From assembly GCA_021800535.1 (NCBI GenBank), contig JAJYYV010000013.1, positions 1-49,331 of the forward strand: 49,331 bases of DNA, in the 5' to 3' direction. Both the position numbers and the translations under genes were made by a program. Source of the stretch: a bacterium (lineage in GTDB: Bacteria > Ratteibacteria > UBA8468 > B48-G9 > DTJG01). The notes below the pieces were generated by a model. That model was not told the origin of the DNA. It saw only the letters and a list, made by a program, of their open reading frames with translations, and searched no databases. Shown here one piece after another: positions 15,652-24,565 of this stretch. Numbering within the stretch: position 1 is the first letter of the stretch; each line of letters opens with the position of its first letter.

Positions 15652-16507
15652 AATAAAAAATATTAAAAAAAGTTTTATTGTAAAAGACAGGTTTGGATTA
15701 AAAGAAATTAAAACAGAGGCATTAAAGGATGTATCTTTTCATGTATACCAAGGAGAAAATTTCGGAATAGTCGGGGAATCAGGTTCAGGAAAAACAACCC
15801 TTGCCAAAATTATTCTTTACCTTGTAAAACCAGATAAAGGGAAAATTTTTTTTAATGATGAAGAAGTAACAGGATTTTCTCAAAAGAAAATGTTAGAGTA
15901 TAGAAAAAGCACAAGCATAATCTTTCAAAATCCTTATAAATCCTTAAATCCACGTTTTACTGTAGAAAAAACCATATCTGAATCTATATCTGAAAAAAAT
16001 AAAACAATCAGGAACAAAATAGTGGAAAAACTACTTGAACAGGTTGGACTTGATACATCTTATCAACATAGGTTTCCTCACCAGTTAAGTGGTGGAGAAA
16101 GACAAAGAATAGCAATCGCAAGAGCAATAGCCCCGCAACCTTCTCTAATAATTGCTGATGAACCAACAGCAAATTTAGATGCATCCATTCAGGGTCAGAT
16201 TATAAATCTTTTAATGGATATTAAAACAGAATTAGGTATTACATATATTTTTATTTCTCATGATATGAAACTTATAAACTATTTCTGCGATAGAGTTGCC
16301 ATTCTATATAAAGGAGAAATAGTGGAAATTGGAACCTGTGAGCAAATTGTAAATACCCCTTCTCATCCCTACACAAAAATTCTATTAAATCCTGATATAA
16401 AAATAGATATTAAAGAAAATATCAATGAATCTGAGTTAATTGAAATTGAACCAGAACATTTTGTTAGAAAAAATTCTTTACCTGAAATAGAAAATATAAT
16501 AAAATAA
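15635..16507 (+). CDS. Oligopeptide ABC transporter ATPase, OppF type
   Basis: About 290 residues. Walker A GESGSGKTT, Q-loop IIFQNPYKSLNPRF, signature LSGGERQRIAIARAI, Walker B LIIADEPTANLD and H-loop ISHD are present, with the Opp-family tail SHPYTKILL. ATG 15635 is chosen because the homology starts right after it; an in-frame TTG at 15596 would add 13 lysine-rich residues lying inside the OppD-type gene. Together with the OppD type it forms the heterodimeric motor. Substrate could be peptides or oligosaccharides; the family carries both. Confidence 0.9.
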   Translation: MKKILEIKNIKKSFIVKDRFGLKEIKTEALKDVSFHVYQGENFGIVGESGSGKTTLAKIILYLVKPDKGKIFFNDEEVTGFSQKKMLEYRKSTSIIFQNPYKSLNPRFTVEKTISESISEKNKTIRNKIVEKLLEQVGLDTSYQHRFPHQLSGGERQRIAIARAIAPQPSLIIADEPTANLDASIQGQIINLLMDIKTELGITYIFISHDMKLINYFCDRVAILYKGEIVEIGTCEQIVNTPSHPYTKILLNPDIKIDIKENINESELIEIEPEHFVRKNSLPEIENIIK

Positions 16508-16542
16508 TATAAATATAAAATTTACAATGGAGAATTTTTATT

Positions 16543-17187
16543 ATGGCAGAAACTTATAAAAAAGTTGAAAAACAAATTGTCCTTCCTCTAAAAAATGCTT
16601 TTCAGATGAGTTTAAGAAGTATAAGAATTAGATTTGGCAGGTCTTCTATTGTAACAATGTCTATTGTTTTTGGAATTGCGTTTTTTATGTCAGTTATGAC
16701 TAATAATGTATTTATTTCTAATGCTCTAAAAAATGGACCGGAAAGTCTTAAAGTAATACTGCAACAGGGGGCAGGTGAGAATGAATCAAAAGAAATATGG
16801 TTAATATCTCTTTCTCTTATAGTATGTACAGTAGGTATCATTAATTCAATGCTAATGTCAGTGACAGAACGGTCAAGAGAAATCGGAACCATGAAATGTT
16901 TAGGAGCTTTAGACCATTTTGTTGTAGAACTTTTTCTTATAGAAGCCTTTATTCAGGGGATTATTGGTTCTCTTATAGGCATTATAATAGGAGTACTATT
17001 TACAACAATCAGTCTTTTATTTCAATATAAAGGAATTATATTTTCAGTTTTTCCTGGTGGGGAAATTTTAAAATATTCTTTAATGGCTCTTATTTTAGGA
17101 ACATCTTTAACAATGATTGGAGCACTTTATCCTTCTTTATTATCTGCAAAAATGGAACCTGCAGAAGCCATAAGAAGAGAAGTTTAA
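16543..17187 (+). CDS. Short FtsX/MacB-type ABC permease
   Basis: 214 residues. One membrane helix near residues 37-52 is followed by a short outer segment of only about 30 residues and then three helices (about 87-107, 127-155, 181-202). The EIGTMKCLGALDHFVVELFLIEAF segment and the ending YPSLLSAKMEPAEAIRREV are hallmarks of the FtsX domain of MacB/LolC proteins. The normal MacB periplasmic domain of about 200 residues is missing. It pairs with the ATPase gene 22 bases downstream. Probably envelope lipoprotein or lipid handling, or mechanotransmission; the substrate cannot be read from sequence. Confidence 0.8.
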   Translation: MAETYKKVEKQIVLPLKNAFQMSLRSIRIRFGRSSIVTMSIVFGIAFFMSVMTNNVFISNALKNGPESLKVILQQGAGENESKEIWLISLSLIVCTVGIINSMLMSVTERSREIGTMKCLGALDHFVVELFLIEAFIQGIIGSLIGIIIGVLFTTISLLFQYKGIIFSVFPGGEILKYSLMALILGTSLTMIGALYPSLLSAKMEPAEAIRREV

Positions 17188-17209
17188 TAAAAACCTTGGG
17201 AGGAAACAA

Positions 17210-17941
17210 ATGCCAAAGGAAACAATTGTACGAACAATAGATGTAAAAAAAACATATCTATTGGGAAAAATACCACTTGATGTTTTAAAAGGAATAAATA
17301 TAGAAATACATAAAGGTGAATATATTTCTATTATGGGCCCATCAGGAAGTGGAAAGACAACTCTTTTTAATATGATAGGCGGTCTGGATAAACCCTCTGA
17401 AGGAAAAGTATATATAGATGAAGTGGATATTGCACAGCTTGATGCTTATGAACTTGCATGGTTAAGATGCAGAAAAATAGGATATATTTTTCAAACATTT
17501 AATTTGATTCCGGTTATGACAGCTCTTGAAAATATTACACTTCCTATGATTTTTGGCGGAATGAACACAGATGATGCTATGAATAAGGCAAAACAACTTC
17601 TTGAAACAGTAGGGCTTGGACATAGATTACACCATAAACCTTTTGAACTTTCCGGAGGACAACAACAAAGAGTTGCTATTGCCAGAGCTTTTGCAAATGA
17701 CCCGGCTATTATTTTAGCAGATGAACCAACAGGAAACCTTGACCTTAAAACAGGAACAGAAATTATTAACCTTCTCAAAGATATGAATAAACAAAAATTT
17801 GTTAGTATTATTACAGCGACACATGACTTAAAAATGCTTGATGTTTCTGACAGAATTGTATGGATAAGAGATGGAATGGTAGAAAGAATAGAAGACAGGG
17901 CAAATCTTGATATTAAAGTGGGACAGTTTGAAAATGAATAA
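17210..17941 (+). CDS. LolD/MacB-type ABC transporter ATPase
   Basis: 243 residues. Walker A GPSGSGKTT, Q-loop YIFQTFNLIPVMTALENI, signature LSGGQQQRVAIARAF, Walker B IILADEPTGNLD and H-loop ATHD. The Q-loop FNLIP and TGNLD motifs place it in the LolD/MacB/FtsE branch, matching the FtsX-type permease just upstream. GGGAGGA lies 8 bases before the ATG. It overlaps proC by 8 bases. Confidence 0.93.
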   Translation: MPKETIVRTIDVKKTYLLGKIPLDVLKGINIEIHKGEYISIMGPSGSGKTTLFNMIGGLDKPSEGKVYIDEVDIAQLDAYELAWLRCRKIGYIFQTFNLIPVMTALENITLPMIFGGMNTDDAMNKAKQLLETVGLGHRLHHKPFELSGGQQQRVAIARAFANDPAIILADEPTGNLDLKTGTEIINLLKDMNKQKFVSIITATHDLKMLDVSDRIVWIRDGMVERIEDRANLDIKVGQFENE

Positions 17942-18749
17942 AGATACAAACCTGGGGATTATTGGTTGTGGTAATATGGGAACATCCTTTATAGAAGGAC
18001 TTTTATCTTCCAAGACATATAAACCTGAAAGAATATATATTTCAGATATTGATACTGAAAAAATCAAAAATCTACAAGAAACATATAAAATAAACTCCGT
18101 GGGAATAGATAAACTTGTTAATACATGTAATATTATCTGCCTTATTGTAAAACCAAAAGATATAAAATTAGTTTGTTTAAAAATAAAACAATCTCTTGAT
18201 AACAAAAAAATAGTTATTTCATTTATTGCCGGTATTAAAACCAATCAAATTGAACAAATTCTTGAAAAAAAAATTCCAGTTTTAAGAATAATGCCAAACT
18301 TAGCTGTTTCCATTTCTAAAGGGATAATAGGATATAGTAAAGGAAAATATTTTAATGATTCTTTAATAGAAAAAATAGAACCTATATTTAAAAATATTGG
18401 ATTTTTCTTTCCGATTGAAGAAGAAAAAATGTATTTATTAACTGCAATATCCGGCAGTGGTCCTGGATATCTTTTTTATTTCGCAGAAATTATTTATAAA
18501 ATTCTTTTGGATAATGGATTTACCAAAGAGTCTTCAAAAAAAATTGTAGGTAATCTTTTTGAAGGTTCAGGAAAAATGATAAATAGAAACAGCGATGAAC
18601 CAAAAATTTTAAAGGAAAAGGTCTCGTCCCCGGGTGGAACAACAATTGCAGGATTGGAAGTATTAAAAAGATATAAAATAGAAGAAATTTTAAAAGAAAC
18701 CATCAAAACATCTGAAAAAAAGGCAATAGAACTTTCCAAAAACTTATAA
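17934..18749 (+). CDS. proC: Pyrroline-5-carboxylate reductase
   Basis: Last step of proline synthesis. 271 residues from ATG 17934. The N-terminal NAD(P) site is LGIIGCGNMGTSFIEG; VKPKDI, RIMPNLAVSISKG, ISGSGPGYLFYFAE and the signature SPGGTTIAGLEVL follow in order. The ATG overlaps the stop of the ATPase gene, a coupled start, and is preferred to an upstream frame extension of nine residues. It ends 12 bases before the converging minus-strand gene. Confidence 0.93.
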   Translation: MNKDTNLGIIGCGNMGTSFIEGLLSSKTYKPERIYISDIDTEKIKNLQETYKINSVGIDKLVNTCNIICLIVKPKDIKLVCLKIKQSLDNKKIVISFIAGIKTNQIEQILEKKIPVLRIMPNLAVSISKGIIGYSKGKYFNDSLIEKIEPIFKNIGFFFPIEEEKMYLLTAISGSGPGYLFYFAEIIYKILLDNGFTKESSKKIVGNLFEGSGKMINRNSDEPKILKEKVSSPGGTTIAGLEVLKRYKIEEILKETIKTSEKKAIELSKNL

Positions 18750-18761
18750 ATATAACATTAT

Positions 18762-19772
18762 TTATTCTTCAGAGTTAGTCAAACTAACATTATCAAATTT
18801 TACAGGATATGGATTTTCCTGTGTGGTAACTATTAAATTTCCCATATTTTGCTGCTGTTTAGTGGCAAAAGTAAGTTCTAATAATGATATTTTTTTTATA
18901 TTAAAACTTACACTATTAAACACCAATTGTGTTTTAATAGGAACCCCCTGATTGGCAGCCACACTAAAAAGATTTGAATTGGTAGCCATAGAACCAAAAT
19001 TTCCTGTGCCATCTGAAGAAAAAGTTATTCCATTCATTGTTGCTTCTGAAACAGGGTAAACAACTCCATAAGGGTCTATAGCCTGGGCTGAAAGAAGAAT
19101 AAAAATATTATTGGGATTGGATTGGTTTGTAATAGTCAGGTTACAAACCAAACTTGAATTTGAAAGTTTACACTTTGTTATAGCAAAAAAGAAATTATGA
19201 GATTCCTGAATTTGTAAGGCCGGCTTGATACCATTTTTTTCTGAAGAAGCCTGTCTATTAGTAGTAGAAGATTGTGTTAAAAGAGCATCTATAGTACTAT
19301 CTTTTTCAAGATTAAAATCAAATGTTGCTAAAATTTTTCCTGTTTTAGTGGAAATAATTTTGGCAAAAACTTCAACTCTATTATTTAATGGTAAAACTGT
19401 TCCTGTCAGAATTGTTTTTATCCCTGATATTTTAGCAACTGTTAAAGCCGTAGAAGGATTTATAAAATCAGAAACTTCTATTCCATTTTTTTTAAGAAGC
19501 GCATCCATATAAGTCCTATCTATAATATTAAATTTATTTGAAGAATCAGCAAGCGCAACAGATAATTCTTCAGCAACAAATCTACCCAACTCTGTAGGTT
19601 TTCCTTTAAGATTGATAAAATTTATCACTGCAATTGTATTTATATTAAGATTGGTTAGACTATTACTAATGACAGGAGAAATTTTTTCTATACCACTTTC
19701 TAAAGCATATAAAGGATAAGAAAATATAAATAACAAACTGCATATAAAAAAAATCTTATAATAATTTTTCAT
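18762..19772 (-). CDS. Secreted FlgO/CsgG-like protein
   Basis: About 336 residues. It begins MKNYYKIFFICSLLFIF..PLYA, a clean signal peptide. Residues 45-150 match the FlgO/CsgG-like fold used by envelope proteins: TIAVINFINLKGKPTELGRFVAEELSVAL, then FNIIDRTYMDALLKKNGIEV and GIKTILTGTVLPLNNRVEVFAKIISTKTGKIL. The second half is beta-rich, resembling an immunoglobulin-like domain. No lipobox cysteine is obvious. TTG 19796 is an alternative start with a better-placed AAAGG. Probably an outer-envelope accessory protein; exact role unknown. Confidence 0.7.
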   Translation of the reverse strand: MKNYYKIFFICSLLFIFSYPLYALESGIEKISPVISNSLTNLNINTIAVINFINLKGKPTELGRFVAEELSVALADSSNKFNIIDRTYMDALLKKNGIEVSDFINPSTALTVAKISGIKTILTGTVLPLNNRVEVFAKIISTKTGKILATFDFNLEKDSTIDALLTQSSTTNRQASSEKNGIKPALQIQESHNFFFAITKCKLSNSSLVCNLTITNQSNPNNIFILLSAQAIDPYGVVYPVSEATMNGITFSSDGTGNFGSMATNSNLFSVAANQGVPIKTQLVFNSVSFNIKKISLLELTFATKQQQNMGNLIVTTQENPYPVKFDNVSLTNSEE

Positions 19773-19840
19773 ATATTTTATTGTTTCATCCACCAATATA
19801 ATTTTACCTTTTATTTTTATAAATTGTCAATTGTCTGTAT

Positions 19841-19949
19841 GGAGGTTTCTGAAAAAGTCCATATGATAAGTTTGGATTGTCTTTTCAGCCATAGGCTGAT
19901 AAGTAAATTATATAATTTTTATTTTAACAAGGACTTTTTCAGAAACCTC
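19841..19949. mobile_element. MITE-like element with 19-bp perfect inverted repeats
   Basis: The 19-mer beginning GAGGTTTCTG (19842-19860) and its perfect reverse complement ending CAGAAACCTC (19931-19949) flank 70 bases with no ORF. GTAT stands directly outside both ends (19837-19840 and 19950-19953), a possible 4-bp target duplication. It lies between two minus-strand genes and could also form a large terminator-like hairpin. Confidence 0.7.
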
Positions 19950-19963
19950 GTATCTATATTAAC

Positions 19964-21904
19964 TTATGCATATTTTATTCCGGCAAATATTCCGTAAGCC
20001 ATTCCATTGTTAGATGATAATGCAAATAAAATTTCATTGGTTCCTTTATTCCATATAACCTCTCTGGAATATTGAGCTGGCAAAGCAGGATTTATCGCAT
20101 CAGGTTGACAATCAACCTCTTTACCATTCACCCATACCTTAATAGGCCCGTCTGCACCATAAGCCAAATATCCTTTTTGAGTATCAGCGGAATTATAATA
20201 AGTTAAAAGATAGATTGTTCCATTTTTATTTTCATGTATTCCCCGGATATCAATAAATCCTTTAGAACTTATACTTACTCTACCTTCTATATCGGGTTTA
20301 CACAGACTTATTCCGGGATATTTCATATTTTTCATATTTTTTACAGGTTCTTGTAATAAACTTACCAAAAAATTTGTTAAAATAATATCTGCCCATTTGA
20401 TGGATTTCATTCTATCTTTTTCTGTAAGTTTAGCTCCTCCATTAGAAGTATTATCTCCTCTATATAAACCTTTTTGTTTTGCTTCAAATATATTTTTTTT
20501 GGCTCTTGGAATTTCCTTTTTATATTGTGGCAGCCACTGAGATTGTAAAACAAGCATCTCATCTGTCATCTGGGAAATTTCTTCTGTATTGCATACAGCT
20601 GCAGTTAAAGGGTCCATCATCATTGCCTGTTTAAGAAGAAATACATCTCCATGGCATCCAGCTTCTACAGCCAAACGTTGGACAGAAATAGAAGCATTAC
20701 AAATAGCAGCACATCCTAAAGGTAAGTTCCCAACCTGAGGAATACTAATACCATTTTTATCTACATAACAGGGGACTTCCACTATAGCATCTGTAGGCAA
20801 ATTGGTTATACAATTATTATTTACAACATTAAAATGTCCTCTATAAATTCTTCCTGTTTCCAAAGCCTCAATAATATAACTTCCATGTTCATGCCCTCTT
20901 GACTGGGAATTAATCGGCTGACTATGTTCTTTTATTAAATCTGAAAATTCAGTTTGAAAATAATTCCTTCCTTCAAAACATACCCTTAGATACCCTCCTG
21001 TCTCTCCATTAATCCAAAGACCATTTTGCCAGCTGCTTTCATCCAGCCAATTTTTTATTTCCTCTGGTCTTTTTCTATACCATGGCAGATATTCTGATAA
21101 ATGTCCATTGCTTTCAGTTGAATAATATCCAAAATACTTTAAAACATCTATCCTGACTTTTTCCTGTCTGGAAAACACAGGATGTTTTTCAAAACCTTCA
21201 AGAAGTCTATCTGTCCAATCCTTGCCATCATAAATTACTTTTATATACCAGGTTTGATGATTTATACCGGCGCATATAATATCTACATCAGATGGTTTTA
21301 TATTAATAGGTTCTTTACCGGATTTCTTTCTTTCTTCATTTATCAGTAATTTTATAACTTCTGTAATCTGCCAGTGACCACCCATAACTCCATGGCAAAG
21401 GCCTATTGTTTTGACATTACCATAATGGTTGGCAACCCAGGTGTTTATCGCATTTGGATTGGCATAGTTTAGAAATAGGACATTCTGCGAAGAAACATCT
21501 TTAATATCTTTACAAAATTCTAAAATTACAGGAATGTTTCTTTGTCCGTACATAATTCCACCAGGACCAAGTGTATCCCCCACGCATTGGTCTACCCTGT
21601 ATTTAAGAGGCATTTCTATATCTAACTTAAATGCTTCAAGCCCACCTACCCTCACACAATTTATTACATAATCAGCACCTTCCAATGCTTTTTTTCTATT
21701 GGTCATTGCTGTAATTTTTGCCGGAAGTTTATTTTCTTTGATATCTTTCCGGCATAATTGAGCTACCATATCTAAGTTTTGCTCATTAATGTCTGTAAAC
21801 ATAAAATGTGTATCAACAAGTTCAGGCACAGAAAGAATATCTCTAAATAATCCTCTGGTAAAACCCAAACTACCCGCTCCAATAAATACTACTTTTTTAG
21901 CCAT
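19964..21904 (-). CDS. GH4-family glycosidase with C-terminal beta-sandwich domain
   Basis: 646 residues. Residues 1-470 are a GH4 enzyme (NAD+- and metal-dependent alpha-glycosidase/galacturonidase group). The NAD site is VVFIGAGSLGFTRGL, the family motif VGDTLGPGGIMYG is clear, and metal ligands are Cys in GLCHGVMGG and His in AGINHQTWY. A linker of about 70 residues leads to a domain at about 555-646 with GYLAYGADGPIKVWVNGKEV and NEILFALSSNNG, like the beta-sandwich modules found at the ends of secreted glycan-active proteins. There is no signal peptide. AGGGA precedes the ATG. It follows valS on the same strand. Substrate (galactoside, glucoside or galacturonide) is not resolvable here. 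Confidence 0.85.
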   Translation of the reverse strand: MAKKVVFIGAGSLGFTRGLFRDILSVPELVDTHFMFTDINEQNLDMVAQLCRKDIKENKLPAKITAMTNRKKALEGADYVINCVRVGGLEAFKLDIEMPLKYRVDQCVGDTLGPGGIMYGQRNIPVILEFCKDIKDVSSQNVLFLNYANPNAINTWVANHYGNVKTIGLCHGVMGGHWQITEVIKLLINEERKKSGKEPINIKPSDVDIICAGINHQTWYIKVIYDGKDWTDRLLEGFEKHPVFSRQEKVRIDVLKYFGYYSTESNGHLSEYLPWYRKRPEEIKNWLDESSWQNGLWINGETGGYLRVCFEGRNYFQTEFSDLIKEHSQPINSQSRGHEHGSYIIEALETGRIYRGHFNVVNNNCITNLPTDAIVEVPCYVDKNGISIPQVGNLPLGCAAICNASISVQRLAVEAGCHGDVFLLKQAMMMDPLTAAVCNTEEISQMTDEMLVLQSQWLPQYKKEIPRAKKNIFEAKQKGLYRGDNTSNGGAKLTEKDRMKSIKWADIILTNFLVSLLQEPVKNMKNMKYPGISLCKPDIEGRVSISSKGFIDIRGIHENKNGTIYLLTYYNSADTQKGYLAYGADGPIKVWVNGKEVDCQPDAINPALPAQYSREVIWNKGTNEILFALSSNNGMAYGIFAGIKYA

Positions 21905-21918
21905 TTTTTTCCCTATCT

Positions 21919-24555
21919 CTATAACACATTAATATTGTTAATGAGTTTCTCTTTTTCTTTTTCTAATTCTTCTTTGAGTTTTTTAGTTTGTTCTATTGTT
22001 TTTTCAGACGCACTGGATAGAAACTTTTCATTACCTAATCTGGTTTCTATCTGGTGAAGGTTTAACAATACCCTGTCTAATTTTTTTTGAATTTTTTCCT
22101 TTTCTTTTTCTTTATCAATCGCACCTTCTATTTTAAGATAATACCAGCCATTATCCCATTTTATACTTTGTGGAATATGAGATTGGCTTGATTGTTGAAA
22201 TTGCACCTTTGTAAGAAATTGAATAATTTCTTTTGTTTCTTCGTTCTTTAATAATTCTATATTATAAAATTCTCCCTGTATTTGTTTGGTGATAGGTAAA
22301 CTATAACTTGTTTTTTTATCTCTTATTTCAGTAACAAATTGCTGAAGTTGGTCTATCTGATATATTGTTTCTCCATAAAATAAATTTTCATTAAAAGATG
22401 GCCATCTGCTGTTTATAATTAAATTACTGTCTAATTCTACAAATTTTCCAAGTCTGTGCCATAATTCTTCAGTAATAAATGGAATAAATGGGTGTAAAAG
22501 TTTTAATGATTGATATATTACATACAAAGAAACCGGAATAACTATTTCTTTAAAATATTCTTCCTCTTCTTTATGAATCTTTGAAATTTCAAGATACCAA
22601 TCACAGAATTGATGCCAGAAAAACTCATAAATTATTTCTTCTGCCTCATTAAATCTATATTCTTCAAGGCATTGGGTAATTTTATTTATTCTTTCATTTA
22701 CAAGTGTAAGTATCCATTTTTCTGAAATTTTAAGTTGATTTTCTTTTATTTTTTCTATTATAGCAAAATCAATTTTAGGTTTATTTGTTTTTTCAGTTTT
22801 TATAGATATATATCTAAACGCATTCCATATCTTATTAAGAAAATTTCTTCCCTTTATGTAAAAATCAGCAGGTAAAAATACATCCTGGCCAAAAGATGTT
22901 AGAGAAATAAGACTAAATCTTAAAGCATCTGCACCTGTGTGTTCTATAATCTCTACAGGGTCCACAGCATTACCAAGGGATTTACTCATTTTTTTCCCTG
23001 TCTGGTCCCTTACTGTGCCATGAATATAAACAGAATTAAAAGGACACTTTTCTACGAATTTATATCCTGCTATAACCATTCTGGCGACCCAAAAAAATAA
23101 AATTTCCTGGGCAGTTACAAGGGTATCTGTTGGATAAAACACCTTCAGGTCTTCTGTTTCTTCCGGCCAGCCAAATACTCCAAAAGGCCAAAGCCATGAG
23201 GAAAACCATGTATCTAAAACATCTGAATCCTGAACAGGAAATGGTGAATTACAAAACTTACATTTATCTGGTTTTGTTTCTGAAACATTAACTTTTTCAC
23301 AGTACTGGCAATAATAAACAGGAAGCCTATGGCCCCACCATATCTGCCTGCTTATACACCAATCCTGAATGTTATATAACCATTGTAAATAAACCTTTGT
23401 CCATCTTTCCGGATAAAACTTTAATTCTCCTGTTTCCACTGCTTTTATTGCTGGAGAAACAAGTGTCTTCATACTTACAAACCATTGCTTTGAAAGGTAA
23501 GGTTCTATTATCGTTTCACACCTATAACAATGTCCCACCCTATTCTGATAATCTTCAATTTTTTCTATGAGATTTAGATGTTTTAGTTCTTCTATGATTT
23601 TTTTCCTGCATTCAAATCTATCCAGTCCTTTAAACTTTCCTGCCATCTCATTCATTTTTCCTGTTTTATCCATGATAACAATTGTCTGAAGATTATGTCT
23701 TTTGCCAATACTAAAATCATTAACATCATGCCCGGGGGTAACTTTAACTGCACCGGTACCAAACTCTTTATCTACAATCTGGTCCTGTATAATTGGTATT
23801 TCACGATTAACAAAAGGAAGAATAACAGTTTTTCCTATTAAATTTTTATATCTTGTGTCTGAAGGATTTACTGCTACAGCTGTATCACCAAGCATTGTTT
23901 CAGGCCTTGTCGTTGCAACTGTAATATAAAAATCTTTTCCTGGATATCTTATATAATAAAGGTGACTCTCTTTAGTGGTATAAATAACTTCTTCATCTGA
24001 AAGGGCCGTAGTACATCTTGGGCACCAGTTAATTATTTTTTCCCCCTGATATATAAGACCTTCCTCATATAATTTAATAAAAACATCTGTCACTGCTTTT
24101 GAAAATTTTTCATCAAGTGTAAAACAAAGTCTTTGCCAATCACAGGAGGCTCCTAATTTTTTTAACTGGTTAATAATGGTATTACCATACCCTTCTCTCC
24201 ACTTCCATACCTCTTCAATAAATTTTTCCCTTCCAATGGCATCTCTTGTTATACCATTTTTATTTAGCTTTCTTTCAACAACATTTTGTGTGGCAATTCC
24301 TGCATGGTCTGTACCGGGAACCCAAAGAGCACCAAACCCCTGCATTCTTTTCCATCTTATTAAAATATCCTGAATGGTATTGTTTAAGGCGTGGCCTATA
24401 TGAAGATAACCTGTGATATTAGGTGGTGGGATTACAATAACATAAGGTTTTTTAATTTCTGCTGCGGATGCTTCCACATGAAAAACATTTTCTTTTTCCC
24501 ATATTTCATACCAATAATCTTCATAAATTTTTGGATTGTATTTTTCTGGTATCAT
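21919..24555 (-). CDS. valS: Valyl-tRNA synthetase
   Basis: 878 residues, class I synthetase. The signature PPPNITGYLHIGHAL (HIGH) is near residue 40 and GKKMSKSLGN (KMSKS) near 525. The editing domain has TTRPETMLGDTAVAV. A four-cysteine zinc motif (YCQYCEK..KCKFC) lies within the catalytic region. The last 70 residues are a coiled coil typical of ValRS. It lies between larC and the GH4 gene in a minus-strand run. It charges the tRNA-Val found 17 kb away. Confidence 0.97.
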   Translation of the reverse strand: MIPEKYNPKIYEDYWYEIWEKENVFHVEASAAEIKKPYVIVIPPPNITGYLHIGHALNNTIQDILIRWKRMQGFGALWVPGTDHAGIATQNVVERKLNKNGITRDAIGREKFIEEVWKWREGYGNTIINQLKKLGASCDWQRLCFTLDEKFSKAVTDVFIKLYEEGLIYQGEKIINWCPRCTTALSDEEVIYTTKESHLYYIRYPGKDFYITVATTRPETMLGDTAVAVNPSDTRYKNLIGKTVILPFVNREIPIIQDQIVDKEFGTGAVKVTPGHDVNDFSIGKRHNLQTIVIMDKTGKMNEMAGKFKGLDRFECRKKIIEELKHLNLIEKIEDYQNRVGHCYRCETIIEPYLSKQWFVSMKTLVSPAIKAVETGELKFYPERWTKVYLQWLYNIQDWCISRQIWWGHRLPVYYCQYCEKVNVSETKPDKCKFCNSPFPVQDSDVLDTWFSSWLWPFGVFGWPEETEDLKVFYPTDTLVTAQEILFFWVARMVIAGYKFVEKCPFNSVYIHGTVRDQTGKKMSKSLGNAVDPVEIIEHTGADALRFSLISLTSFGQDVFLPADFYIKGRNFLNKIWNAFRYISIKTEKTNKPKIDFAIIEKIKENQLKISEKWILTLVNERINKITQCLEEYRFNEAEEIIYEFFWHQFCDWYLEISKIHKEEEEYFKEIVIPVSLYVIYQSLKLLHPFIPFITEELWHRLGKFVELDSNLIINSRWPSFNENLFYGETIYQIDQLQQFVTEIRDKKTSYSLPITKQIQGEFYNIELLKNEETKEIIQFLTKVQFQQSSQSHIPQSIKWDNGWYYLKIEGAIDKEKEKEKIQKKLDRVLLNLHQIETRLGNEKFLSSASEKTIEQTKKLKEELEKEKEKLINNINVL

Positions 24556-24565
24556 TATTATTATT

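Noticed and set aside
17491-17949. 152-codon frame opposite the LolD-type ATPase
   Set aside because: Antisense to a clear ATPase gene with all motifs; no ribosome-binding site or family match.
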